In this document: piece by piece, positions 1-7,704 of the stretch
Layout: every line of letters starts with the position of its first letter
Numbering within the stretch: position 1 is the stretch's first letter
NCBI GenBank assembly: GCA_030615505.1
Contig: JAUWZD010000036.1
Span: 1 to 41,239 of the forward strand
DNA from: Spirochaetales bacterium
GTDB taxonomy: Bacteria; Spirochaetota; Spirochaetia; SZUA-6; DRHE01
DNA length: 41,239 bases
Reading direction: 5' to 3'
Translations under genes and position numbers: made by a program
The notes under the pieces: model-generated
What the model saw: only the letters and a program-made list of their open reading frames with translations
Told to the model about the DNA's origin: nothing
Database searches by the model: none

Positions 1-33
1 CCCAATAGTATCTGCACTGTGTACATTATGCAT
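1..33 (-). CDS. Partial 5' end of a divergent gene running off the left edge
   Basis: On the minus strand an ATG at 33-31 is preceded, after six bases, by a good ribosome binding site (GGAGGG, complement of 40-45). The reading frame stays open to the window edge and gives MHNVHSADTIG. Eleven residues are too few to name the product. It would be transcribed away from the metal-uptake locus, so the roughly 136 bases between the two would form a shared control region. The ribosome binding site is the main support; the call is an inference. Confidence 0.4.
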   Translation of the reverse strand, partial: MHNVHSADTIG

Positions 34-60
34 GATTCGCCCTCCATTCTTGTGTTTCCT

Positions 61-74
61 TATCCTTAAGGATA
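61..74. promoter_or_regulatory. Perfect 14-bp palindrome in divergent intergenic region
   Basis: TATCCTTAAGGATA reads identically on both strands. It lies 28 bases from the start codon of the divergent gene and about 95 bases from the first codon of the EcfT remnant. A dimeric repressor site is plausible; no known regulator was matched. Confidence 0.35.
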
Positions 75-102
75 TTATTTGTTAGATTAAGTAGCGATCC
101 TA

Positions 103-123
103 CAGTTAGTTGTAACCTAACTG
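103..123. promoter_or_regulatory. Inverted repeat (7-7-7), possible metal-regulator operator
   Basis: The arms CAGTTAG and CTAACTG are perfect complements, separated by seven bases. The right part contains TAACCTAA, the same string as one half of the DtxR/IdeR-type box, but the other half does not fit that box. The site precedes a locus of metal-transport type, so metal-dependent control is a reasonable guess, no more. Confidence 0.3.
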
Positions 124-169
124 CGCGAAACATGCATTAGAAGGCCTAAGATATGGGATAATTATCACC

Positions 170-598
170 ATGAGGTTCATAGTACTTATTATGTCTACAG
201 TGATTCTGCCTTTTACTACACATCCAAGTAAGATTATCCTGGTCTTGCGTAAATTAAGATTCCCTCATTGGTTGATTTTAATAATTACTTTAACGATCAG
301 ATTTATTCCCATGACCTTTCAGAATTTCACGAACACCAGAAACGCACAGAAGCTCAGAAGGAACAAACTTAGATTAAAGGATATAACATTTTTGATCGGA
401 ACTTTATTAATTACTTCCTTAAGGACTGCTAAACAGATGGCATTGGCTTTAGAGTCAAGAGCTTTTGGAGCAAGTGATCAAAGAACTTCCCTGAAAATAA
501 TCAAATTCAAGCATAGAGACCTCATATTTTCTATATTTTCCGCCTCTATTTTGATGCTTGTTTTTCTAAACTTTGGAGCACGATTATGGATGTTATAA
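170..598 (+). pseudogene. EcfT/CbiQ-type energy-coupling transmembrane protein, C-terminal remnant
   Basis: The 142-residue product matches the second half of EcfT (CbiQ family), the membrane scaffold of energy-coupling-factor importers. Visible marks are the TTHPSKII..LRKL.FP stretch, an RFIP segment after a hydrophobic helix, a degenerate first coupling motif (KLRRNK where AxARG is usual), and the second coupling helix ALESRAFG, then a last membrane segment. Family members are usually about 250 residues, so roughly the first 100-120 residues, including the N-terminal membrane helices, are missing. The upstream 136 bases have stop codons and dyads and no ribosome binding site at this ATG, so the loss is a real 5' truncation rather than a wrong start. 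It overlaps the next gene by 13 bases, as expected for an ecfT-ecfA pair. I call it a remnant; a short functional form cannot be excluded. Confidence 0.7.
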
Positions 599-1361
599 TT
601 CAAATGAGAAATCTATGCTTCAGATATCCAAACCAGGATATATTAGCATTAAAAAACATAAATCTTGAAGTAAAAAAAGGGGAATTCTTGGTGATTGCCG
701 GCAAATCCGGCTGCGGGAAATCAACATTGCTTTACTGCCTGAATGGGATAATTCCTCATGCTGTTAGAGGTATAACATATGGTTCTGTAGATGTTTCCGG
801 CCTTAATCCAAATGAAAATGAAATCCATAAACTGGCAACAAAGGTTGGTATGGTGTTTCAGAACCCGGATTCTCAAATTTTTTGTGACTCTGTTAAATCA
901 GAAATTGAATATGGAATTGAAAGTAATGATAATGAAACGGTCTCCGAAGTCTCAAGGGATATGGATTTGATGAAGTTTAAAAACAGACATCCTCATACCC
1001 TTAGCAGAGGTGAGAGGCAGAGGGTTGCTGCAGCCGCTATCCTGGCATTACAACCGGACAGGATTGTGTGCATATAGAGTACTTCATGAAATTAATTTCC
1101 AATCTGAATGCTTTAGGAAAAACTATAATCTTGATTACTCATGATATGAGGGTCGTTGCCGGGTACTGTCATAGAGTGCTCGTTATAAATGATGGCTGCA
1201 TCATTCTGGATGGACCTCCGAGAGATACTTTTTCTAAACTTAAAGTTTTAAAAGATGCGTATTTAAAACCCCCGCCGATATGGCAGATAAGCTCAAAATG
1301 CGGAATTGAACCTCCTTTGCTCACATTGAATGAGTTCTGTCTAAGCGGGCAGAGTAGGTAA
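586..1361 (+). pseudogene. EcfA-type ABC ATPase with the Walker B/D-loop deleted and frameshifted
   Basis: Two reading frames together make one ATPase of the ECF/CbiO type. The first (586-1077) has Walker A (AGKSGCGKST), the Q-loop (VFQNPDSQIF) and the signature (LSRGERQR). It reaches ALQPDRIV and then stops. The second frame (from about 1068) resumes with HIEYFMKLISNL, GKTIILITHDM (switch histidine) and the C-terminal tail. What should lie between, the Walker B/D-loop LDEPTSGLD-like stretch, is absent. The frame shift and family spacing imply a deletion of about 31 or 34 bases near 1065-1070. Loss of Walker B aspartate and catalytic glutamate would abolish ATP hydrolysis, so this is a clear pseudogene. 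It lies directly downstream of the truncated EcfT gene and only six bases before the first ABC half-transporter. Confidence 0.85.
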
Positions 1362-1367
1362 AGAGAA

Positions 1368-3101
1368 ATGTTAAGGGATTTGATTAGACTAGCAGGCAAA
1401 CGAAAGGCTAAATTAATTTCTTCATGTTTTCTCTCTATTATCAGCTCAGGTCTTTCAGTAATACCGTTTTTATTAATATATCAGCTCCTTTTGCTTCTAT
1501 TTAGTTCCAATACCAATCAAGAAAATACCTGGTTTCTTGTAGCCCTCCTTCCTTTTGTCTACACCATCATGTACATAGTCCTTATTTACGCTTATGACCT
1601 CTCCCACAGGGCCGCCTACGAAATTCTCTACGATGTCAGGATAGAGCTTGGGCAGAGGATGACGAAACTGCCTTTAGGTTATTTCAACGAAAAGAATACC
1701 GGCGAAACCGAGACCATAATGAACGAGAACGTTGAACGGCTGGAATTCTTTCTGGCTCATCATCTTCCTGAAACGATAACGACAATCTTCGTTCCCGGCT
1801 TTTTGGCAGCTCTCCTCTTCGCTTTAGACTGGTGGATGGCCATGGCCTCTACTTCCTTAATCATTATAGCTTTGGTTATTATACTCCTCAACGCCAGGAA
1901 GTGGCAGGGGATGGTAGATAAATTCTTGACCGCCCAATCCAGAGTTAATTCCACAATTGTGGAATATACACAGGGCATCGCAGCGATCAAGGCCTTCAAC
2001 CAGACAGCCGAGTCTTTCGGGAAATACCGGAAGAATATGGCTATGTGGCGGAATACTCTTGTGAAGTGGTCTAAGGAAACAGCGCTTCCCTTCACCTTAT
2101 ATCAGGCGTTTATCACATCCCCTTTAGTAGTAATAATCCCGGTTGGTGTTTGGCTTTACCGTCATGAAACGCTCACCTTGGAGATGTTTCTCTTGTTTTT
2201 GCTTGTAGGCCCGATCTTCGGCAATCTTTTCATGCGTATATACCAGTTCTTAAGATACTGGCTGGAAGAAAAGGAATGTATGGATAGGGTGAACAAATTA
2301 CGGTATGCAAAGGTTCTCCCAGATTATGAAGAGGGCAGGAGCCCATCCAGATTCGATATTACCTTCAGGGATGTAAGCTTTTCCTACGATGGCGATGAAA
2401 AAAATGTCTTGCATGGCATCAATTTTCATGTACCCCAGGGCACTATGTGTGCTTTAGTTGGGCCGTCAGGTACCGGTAAGACCACAATTGCCAGGTTAGT
2501 TCCCAGGTTCTGGGATGTGAAAAATGGGGAAATTCTCATCGGTGAGTGCAATATAAAGGATTTTCCTTTAGAAAGGCTCCTTTCCTGCATCTCCTTAGTT
2601 TTTCAGGAAATCTATCTGTTCAACGATACAATTTTAAAGAACATCCGATTGGGAAAGCCGGAAGCCACAGAGGAGGAAGTTAAGGCAGCAGCCTGTGCCG
2701 CACGTTGTGATGAGTTTATAGAGAAACTGCCCGATGGATACAATACGCTTGTAGGCGAAAGAGGTCTGGGCTTAAGCGCAGGTGAGAAGCAGCGAATCTG
2801 CATTGCAAGAGCGCTGTTGAAGGATGCTCCAATTGTTATTCTGGACGAGGCTACAGCATTTATCGATCCTGAGAACGAGAAATTGATCCAGGAAGCAGTA
2901 AACAATTTAGTCAAAGACAGAACTGTGCTGGTAATCGCTCACATGCTTTCCACTATAACGAATGTGGACCAGATTCTCGTCGTAGAAAAGGGAAGAATTG
3001 TAGAGCGGGGAAAACACAAAGAACTGGTTAAAGAAGGAGGGCTTTTCAGCAGGATGTGGGAGGCGCATATCTCTGCCCTTGGATGGGGAATCAGGAGCTA
3101 A
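1368..3101 (+). CDS. ABC half-transporter, exporter fold (IrtA/YbtP-like), first of a pair
   Basis: This 577-residue protein has an N-terminal six-helix transmembrane domain (about 1-310) and a C-terminal nucleotide-binding domain: Walker A GPSGTGKTT near 365, Q-loop VFQE, signature LSAGEKQR, Walker B VILDEATAFID near 490, and H-loop IAHML (Met where Arg is usual). Homology and pairing with the following gene suggest a heterodimer like the siderophore importers IrtA/IrtB and YbtP/YbtQ, which use the exporter fold for uptake. Genes for an ECF module upstream and a CooT-like nickel protein downstream suggest nickel or cobalt (perhaps chelated) as cargo; that is inference. The gene is intact, but its partner and both ECF genes are broken, so it may be newly without function. 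Confidence 0.8.
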   Translation: MLRDLIRLAGKRKAKLISSCFLSIISSGLSVIPFLLIYQLLLLLFSSNTNQENTWFLVALLPFVYTIMYIVLIYAYDLSHRAAYEILYDVRIELGQRMTKLPLGYFNEKNTGETETIMNENVERLEFFLAHHLPETITTIFVPGFLAALLFALDWWMAMASTSLIIIALVIILLNARKWQGMVDKFLTAQSRVNSTIVEYTQGIAAIKAFNQTAESFGKYRKNMAMWRNTLVKWSKETALPFTLYQAFITSPLVVIIPVGVWLYRHETLTLEMFLLFLLVGPIFGNLFMRIYQFLRYWLEEKECMDRVNKLRYAKVLPDYEEGRSPSRFDITFRDVSFSYDGDEKNVLHGINFHVPQGTMCALVGPSGTGKTTIARLVPRFWDVKNGEILIGECNIKDFPLERLLSCISLVFQEIYLFNDTILKNIRLGKPEATEEEVKAAACAARCDEFIEKLPDGYNTLVGERGLGLSAGEKQRICIARALLKDAPIVILDEATAFIDPENEKLIQEAVNNLVKDRTVLVIAHMLSTITNVDQILVVEKGRIVERGKHKELVKEGGLFSRMWEAHISALGWGIRS

Positions 3102-3105
3102 TGGT

Positions 3106-4836
3106 ATGGGAATGTTCAGAGAATCATTCTTCCTGGCCGGGAACAACAAGAATAGATTGAAATTCATCTTTTCGTTAATGGCATTAAGAGGCATAGTTAA
3201 AATTCTTCCTTTACTGATTCTTTATTTGGTTGTCCTGGAACTCTTAAGCGCAAGGGTGGATTTGGGAAAGATTCTGGTACTTACAGCCATTCTTGCAACA
3301 GCCTTTTTTGTGATTAACATCTGGGACCATTACCTGGCTCTTTCCGCTATGAAGTTGGGTCATAAACTTTCCTACGACATCAGGATTAGCTTAAGCGATA
3401 AATTGAGGAAATTATCCCTGGGCTTCTTCAGCAGGAGACCGACGGGATAACTCAATACGACCCTGAGCGAATATGTCTCACGAGTTGAAAACTTCGTCTC
3501 CTATATGGAACCATTTTTTCTCTCTTCCCTGATATCTGCTTCTGTGTTGAGCATATTTTTCCTGATTTTAGACTGGAGGATGGCGCTTGCCGCTGTTTCT
3601 GCAGTCCCTTTAGCTTTAATAGCCTTTACATATGCGGACAGAATAGCCCAAAGGGTTACCAAAGCGAGGGAGGAATCCCTTCGCAGGACTAATTCTCTGA
3701 TCGTGGAATTCATACAGGGGATGCCGGTTATCAAGGTGTTCAACCAGGTAGCGTCCAGGTTTCTAAGATTCAAGGAGACTATGAGGGATTTCCGAGATAA
3801 AAATATCCGCTCGGTTGTATCCACGACCATTCCGAGTATGGTTCTCCTCACCTGTACAAGCCTCAGTGTTGCCGTCCTTCTCCCGCTTGGCTTATACTTT
3901 TATTTCAAAGATTCCCTGTCCTTGAGCACCCTGGTATTCTTTATTATTGCCGCCCCCTCATTTTCCGACTCGATTGCCCACTATCTTTTTGGATATATGC
4001 ATACCAAAAGCCCTATCGGTCAGGCGATGAAACACATTTCTAATATTCTAAAGGAAAAACCACTTCACGAGCCTGAAGCTGATGCGGAACTAAAATGTTT
4101 TGACATCGTGTTTGTGAATGTCTCTTTCAGCTACAATGGACAGCCCGTGCTTAAAGATATAAGCTTTGAGATTCCGGAACAAAGTGTAACCGCACTCGTC
4201 GGAGCATCGGGAGCCGGAAAGACCACCATCACAAACTTGATTGCCCGGTTCTGGGATGTGAGTTCAGGGGAAGTGAGGATCGGGGGAAAGAGTATAAGAG
4301 ATTTAAAGCTTGACCGATTGCTCGCATACATCTCGATGGTTTTTCAGGAGGTCATCCTGTTCAACGATACTATTTTAGAGAACATAAGGCTGGGAAGCAA
4401 GGATGCCACGGATGAAGAAGTCATATCGGCGGCCAAAGCAGCAAGATGTCACGAATTTATCGAGATCCTTCCCGATGGATATAATGCCATGATCGGCGAA
4501 AGAGGTGTAAACTTAAGTGCAGGGGAGAGGCAGAGGATCTCTATTGCAAGGGCAATTCTAAAGGATTCTCCCATTATTATTCTGGACGAAGCTACAGTTT
4601 ATATAGACCCTGAGAATGAGAAGCTGATTCAGGATGCAATAACTGAGTTAACGAAGAATAAAACGGTCCTGGTTATTGCTCACAGGCTTTACACCATTAC
4701 CTCAGCAGACCAAATTCTGGTTCTGGATGAGGGTAGGATTGTAGAAAGAAGTCCTCATGAGGAACTCCTGGCAGCGAATGGACTGTACAATAGATTTTGG
4801 GAAGCTCAGAAGGCATCCAGTGGATGGAAGCTATAG
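3106..4836 (+). pseudogene. Second ABC half-transporter, interrupted by an in-frame ochre stop
   Basis: The frame runs from ATG 3106 (RBS AGGAG at 3093-3097) to 4836 with one TAA at 3448-3450. Reading through it gives RRPTG-stop-LNTTLSEYV, which aligns with the KNTGETETIMNENV region of the preceding half-transporter. The expected residue is Glu (TGEL is common here), so one GAA-to-TAA change explains the stop. Beyond it the protein is complete: Walker A GASGAGKTT, signature LSAGERQR, Walker B IIILDEATVYID and H-loop IAHRL. The downstream piece from 3505 lacks the first transmembrane helices. TAA is the normal stop of many neighbours, so code reassignment is not a sensible explanation. A recent nonsense mutation is the simplest reading; a sequencing error is the alternative. 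Confidence 0.85.
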
Positions 4837-4861
4837 GGAAGATCTATAAGGAGGATAGTGT

Positions 4862-5053
4862 ATGTGTCAGTCAAATGCTTACTTCATTCAGAACGGCAGG
4901 GAGGAACTTTTCTTGGAAGATGTCGTGTTAATCAAACCCGAAGGCGAAAAGATACTTCTCGAGGGTCTCTTCGGGGAGCAGGAGCTTGTCGATGCAGAGA
5001 TTAAGGTGATCGACCTGCTCAATCATAAGATAATTTTAGATAAAAAAGAATAA
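4862..5053 (+). CDS. CooT-like nickel-binding small protein
   Basis: The 63-residue product starts MCQSNAY and then forms a small all-beta pattern (LEDVVLIKPEGEKILLEGLFGEQ). CooT of carbon-monoxide-using bacteria is a dimeric nickel protein of about this size that binds the metal through the N-terminal Met1-Cys2; the start and length agree. A strong ribosome binding site, AAGGAGG at 4848-4854, sits seven bases before the ATG and fixes the start so that Cys is residue 2. It lies 25 bases after the ABC pair, probably in the same transcript, which supports nickel (or cobalt) as the metal of the whole locus. The coding frame is intact. Confidence 0.75.
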   Translation: MCQSNAYFIQNGREELFLEDVVLIKPEGEKILLEGLFGEQELVDAEIKVIDLLNHKIILDKKE

Positions 5054-5071
5054 CACTTTGGGGAGACTAAA

Positions 5072-5281
5072 ATGGAAAAGACGGATATGGAAAAGCTAGA
5101 AATATTATTAAAGCATTGGGTTGAGCATAACGAAGAACATGGAGGAGAATTTGAAAAGTGGGCAGAAAAAGCCAAAGCCCTCGGTAGAAATGATGTTAAT
5201 AACAATATATTACAAGCAATTGAGAAGATGCGTGAGGCAAATGAATTTTTAGTTAAGGCGTCGGAGAAGTTGACCCCTTGA
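5072..5281 (+). CDS. Small His/Glu-rich helical protein linked to CooT
   Basis: This 69-residue, probably all-helical protein has the string HWVEHNEEHGGEFEKWAEKA (residues 14-33), with three histidines spaced by four residues on one helix face, a plausible metal-binding surface. It resembles a short family that I recall (unchecked) under a DUF8180 label and that I associate with nickel/cobalt loci. It follows the CooT gene by 18 bases with a GGGGAG ribosome binding site, so the two are probably cotranslated. Function is unknown; a metal carrier or sensor next to the transporter is a guess from context. Confidence 0.6.
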   Translation: MEKTDMEKLEILLKHWVEHNEEHGGEFEKWAEKAKALGRNDVNNNILQAIEKMREANEFLVKASEKLTP

Positions 5282-5305
5282 CTTTACATGAGCATTGGTT
5301 AAAAT
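5278..5305 (+). promoter_or_regulatory. Likely sigma-70 type promoter for pcnB
   Basis: TTGACT (5278-5283) and TAAAAT (5300-5305) are separated by 16 bases. Transcription would start near 5312, about 28 bases before the TTG start of pcnB. The -35 box overlaps the stop codon of the preceding small gene. Confidence 0.45.
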
Positions 5306-5339
5306 AATAACAAACTTATACAGAATCTGGTAGTTATTA

Positions 5340-6437
5340 TTGCTCGTTCGATATGGCACTTCTCCGAAAGGAAAGATAATAAGAAAAGCAGTTATCTATA
5401 CTGCTAAAGATCACCACATCAATCCGGAACAGATCGATCCCGATGCCAAAAGGGTCATTGCCAGGCTTAAAAAAGCAGGATTCAGCGCCTATATTGTAGG
5501 CGGAGCTGTTCGGGATCTATTGACAGGGAAGAAACCCAAAGATTTCGATATTGCCACAAATGCCTTTCCAAAACATATTCGAAAGCTTTTTTCCCATTCC
5601 AGGATTATAGGTAAAAGGTTCAGACTGGTTCATATTTATTATCACAGGAATCACAAAAATAAAATACTTGAGGTGTCAACATTTCGATCTGAGCAAAGGG
5701 GAAATACCAATAATAGATACGGATCCATAGAAGAAGACGCCCGCCGGCGGGATTTCACTCTGAATGCACTGTTTTACTGTCCGGTAAAGCAGATCATTAT
5801 TGATTATGTAGGAGGATTTAAAGATATCAGGGAGAGAAAGATTCGAACCCTGGCTTCTGCAGAAACATTATTTTTAGAAGATCCGGTTAGAATGATCCGC
5901 GGGATTAAGTATTCGGGTTTCACGGGTTTTCATCTTCCATTATCCGTTACACGGGTCATTAAAAAAAACAGGCATGAGCTTTTACAGTGTTCAGCCGCCC
6001 GGATCACAGAGGAAGTTTATAAAATCCTGCAGAGCGGGAAGTCAGCCTCTGTGTTCTTTAAACTGTATCAGCTTAAACTGCTGGAGGTTATTCTTCCGGT
6101 TATGGATCAATTTATTCGTACTCGGAGTAAAAAAAATATAGATGATTTCCTGTTTTGGAGCCTCAAACAGTTGGATGATTGTATCAATAGTAATCCGGAT
6201 AGAAGGATTGAACGTGGGGTAATGCTCTCATACCTGTTTAAGGATCGATATGCTGAAGGAACGGGGAATAACCAGGAAGGAGATCGGCTCCTTGTTGCAC
6301 AGAAATTCTTACATAAAGCTTGTTTACCACTTGTCCCGTCCAAACGTGAGGTTTACATTGCCGCCTTGATCCTGCTTAAAGGGCATAAGAGGAAAGAGCT
6401 CAAGCAAGGCGGCAGGAGGAGTGTAAAGAGAGCTTAA
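5340..6437 (+). CDS. pcnB: PcnB-type polynucleotide adenylyltransferase / tRNA nucleotidyltransferase family
   Basis: Class II nucleotidyltransferase that adds nucleotides to RNA 3' ends (poly(A) polymerase I or CCA-adding enzyme). Residues 47-70 hold the catalytic motif VGGAVRDLL...KPKDFDIAT with the DxD metal ligands; then follow RLVHIYY, EVSTFRS, and the template-like motif RRRDFTLNALFY, with the helical RNA-binding domain after about 180. At 365 residues it is shorter at the C-terminus than E. coli PcnB. The start RYGTSPKGK...VYTAKDHHI is the layout I associate with spirochaete homologues. TTG at 5340 is the first possible start after an in-frame TAG at 5331-5333 and has no clear Shine-Dalgarno sequence. 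It is convergent with the minus-strand operon, only six bases away. Which of the two activities it has cannot be told from sequence alone. Confidence 0.85.
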   Translation: MLVRYGTSPKGKIIRKAVIYTAKDHHINPEQIDPDAKRVIARLKKAGFSAYIVGGAVRDLLTGKKPKDFDIATNAFPKHIRKLFSHSRIIGKRFRLVHIYYHRNHKNKILEVSTFRSEQRGNTNNRYGSIEEDARRRDFTLNALFYCPVKQIIIDYVGGFKDIRERKIRTLASAETLFLEDPVRMIRGIKYSGFTGFHLPLSVTRVIKKNRHELLQCSAARITEEVYKILQSGKSASVFFKLYQLKLLEVILPVMDQFIRTRSKKNIDDFLFWSLKQLDDCINSNPDRRIERGVMLSYLFKDRYAEGTGNNQEGDRLLVAQKFLHKACLPLVPSKREVYIAALILLKGHKRKELKQGGRRSVKRA

Positions 6438-6443
6438 ATACGT

Positions 6444-7655
6444 TTACTTTAAGAATTCAATTCTCTTAAGCAGAGAATCTGCTTTATCTCCATAGGTTTC
6501 CGTGTCAATAGCCTTTGCCTGTTTTAAATAATTCTCAGCCAGGGTGTATCTTTTGTCAGCAAAGGCATTAACACCTAAGGCATAATTAATGAGCCCCGGT
6601 TCTATACCCAGCTCCAGAGCCTGACTGTAATACTTATGGGCTTCCTGATAATCCTTCCGTTCATATTTAATCAGTCCCATATAGTAGTATGGAATATAAT
6701 TATCGGTTCGAAGCTCAAAGGTCTTTTTAAAGCTATTTTCTGCTTCTGCGATCTGGTCGTTGCCGTAAAACTCAATACCCTCCTTAACAAGCTCATTGAA
6801 GCTCTTAAGAGAGAGTATAAAGGCTTGAAAATCCTTCTGTAATCTATCATCTTTCACCCAGGAGAAGGCCTTTTGTTTTACCCGCAGGGAGTTTTCAGTC
6901 AGAGAAAGATTCTCATCTAATGCTGAAATGGAATCCCAGATTATGCGGTTATAGCGGCTGTCGGAACTGCTCATTAGAAAATGAACTAAACCCCATGAAG
7001 TGGGATAAAAAACGTCGATTTTTTCCTGAGCAGAGGTTTTATCCATGACAATTAACTCTGATATGGGTAAAGGCCCGGCTGTTTTTTCACCTTTCAGAAT
7101 TGTTTTTAAGCTTTCAAGCCAGATAAGGTTAGGCTGCCAGGTAAAGGATTCAGTGAACGGATCATACTTTGAATATTCCAGATATGCGGCCATGCCTTCC
7201 TCCAGCCAGAGAGGGGCATGAGGGATCATTGCGTTTAAGTATTGGATGAATCCATAATGCATTAAAGAGGCGTTTAGCTCTATCTCTTCACGCTGGAACC
7301 CTACCATCTCGCTTCGGGCAAGATCTTTATAGGATATAAAAACAAAGTCGGTTCTCGTTTCAGCAATTATAGTCTGCAGGTAGATGTCAAAATTTTCTTT
7401 TTCAGAAAAGATTCTTACTCTGAATTTAGATGGAACATCGGAAAGGTCAAAATGAAAAAGCTCGTTAAATAGTTTTAAAGAGGCCTCCATCTTTTGTGAT
7501 ATCTCAACAGCACATGACTTGCTTTCATCTGAATACACCTGGTGGTTTTCCGATGACCAGGTGTAAAAATTGCGGTCTTGCGCATAGATCACAGCAGGGT
7601 GTAAAACTCCCAGGACTATTAGAGATGCAAGGATACAGGGTAATTTTTTCTTCAT
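6444..7655 (-). CDS. Secreted TPR protein with degenerate peptidase-MA-like domain
   Basis: The 403-residue product begins with a signal peptide (KKKLPCILASLIVLG...VIYAQ, cut near 26). Residues about 30-260 resemble the gluzincin 'peptidase MA' domain: the third-ligand helix APLWLEEGMAAYLE (148-160) is well kept, but the place for HExxH just before it reads YGFIQ (134-138), so zinc ligands and catalytic glutamate are gone. Residues about 290-400 hold three tetratricopeptide repeats (for example NYIPYYYMGLIKYERKDYQ and GLINYALGVNAFADKRY). It is the last gene of the minus-strand operon, with RBS AGGGG before the ATG. A periplasmic scaffold or ligand-binding role is more likely than proteolysis. 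Family call is moderate; the missing motif is directly visible. Confidence 0.7.
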   Translation of the reverse strand: MKKKLPCILASLIVLGVLHPAVIYAQDRNFYTWSSENHQVYSDESKSCAVEISQKMEASLKLFNELFHFDLSDVPSKFRVRIFSEKENFDIYLQTIIAETRTDFVFISYKDLARSEMVGFQREEIELNASLMHYGFIQYLNAMIPHAPLWLEEGMAAYLEYSKYDPFTESFTWQPNLIWLESLKTILKGEKTAGPLPISELIVMDKTSAQEKIDVFYPTSWGLVHFLMSSSDSRYNRIIWDSISALDENLSLTENSLRVKQKAFSWVKDDRLQKDFQAFILSLKSFNELVKEGIEFYGNDQIAEAENSFKKTFELRTDNYIPYYYMGLIKYERKDYQEAHKYYSQALELGIEPGLINYALGVNAFADKRYTLAENYLKQAKAIDTETYGDKADSLLKRIEFLK

Positions 7656-7704
7656 ACTGCCCCTAAGGATAAATCATAAACAACCAACAAAGCCATGTCA
7701 AACT

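Noticed and set aside
3448..3450. Reassigned TAA codon
   Set aside because: TAA is used as the ordinary stop of many genes here, for example at the ends of rnfB, mcsB and the first ABC half-transporter.
6420..6490. Bidirectional terminator between pcnB and the convergent TPR gene
   Set aside because: Only weak AT-rich dyads overlapping the coding end of the TPR gene, with no GC stem and no T-run.
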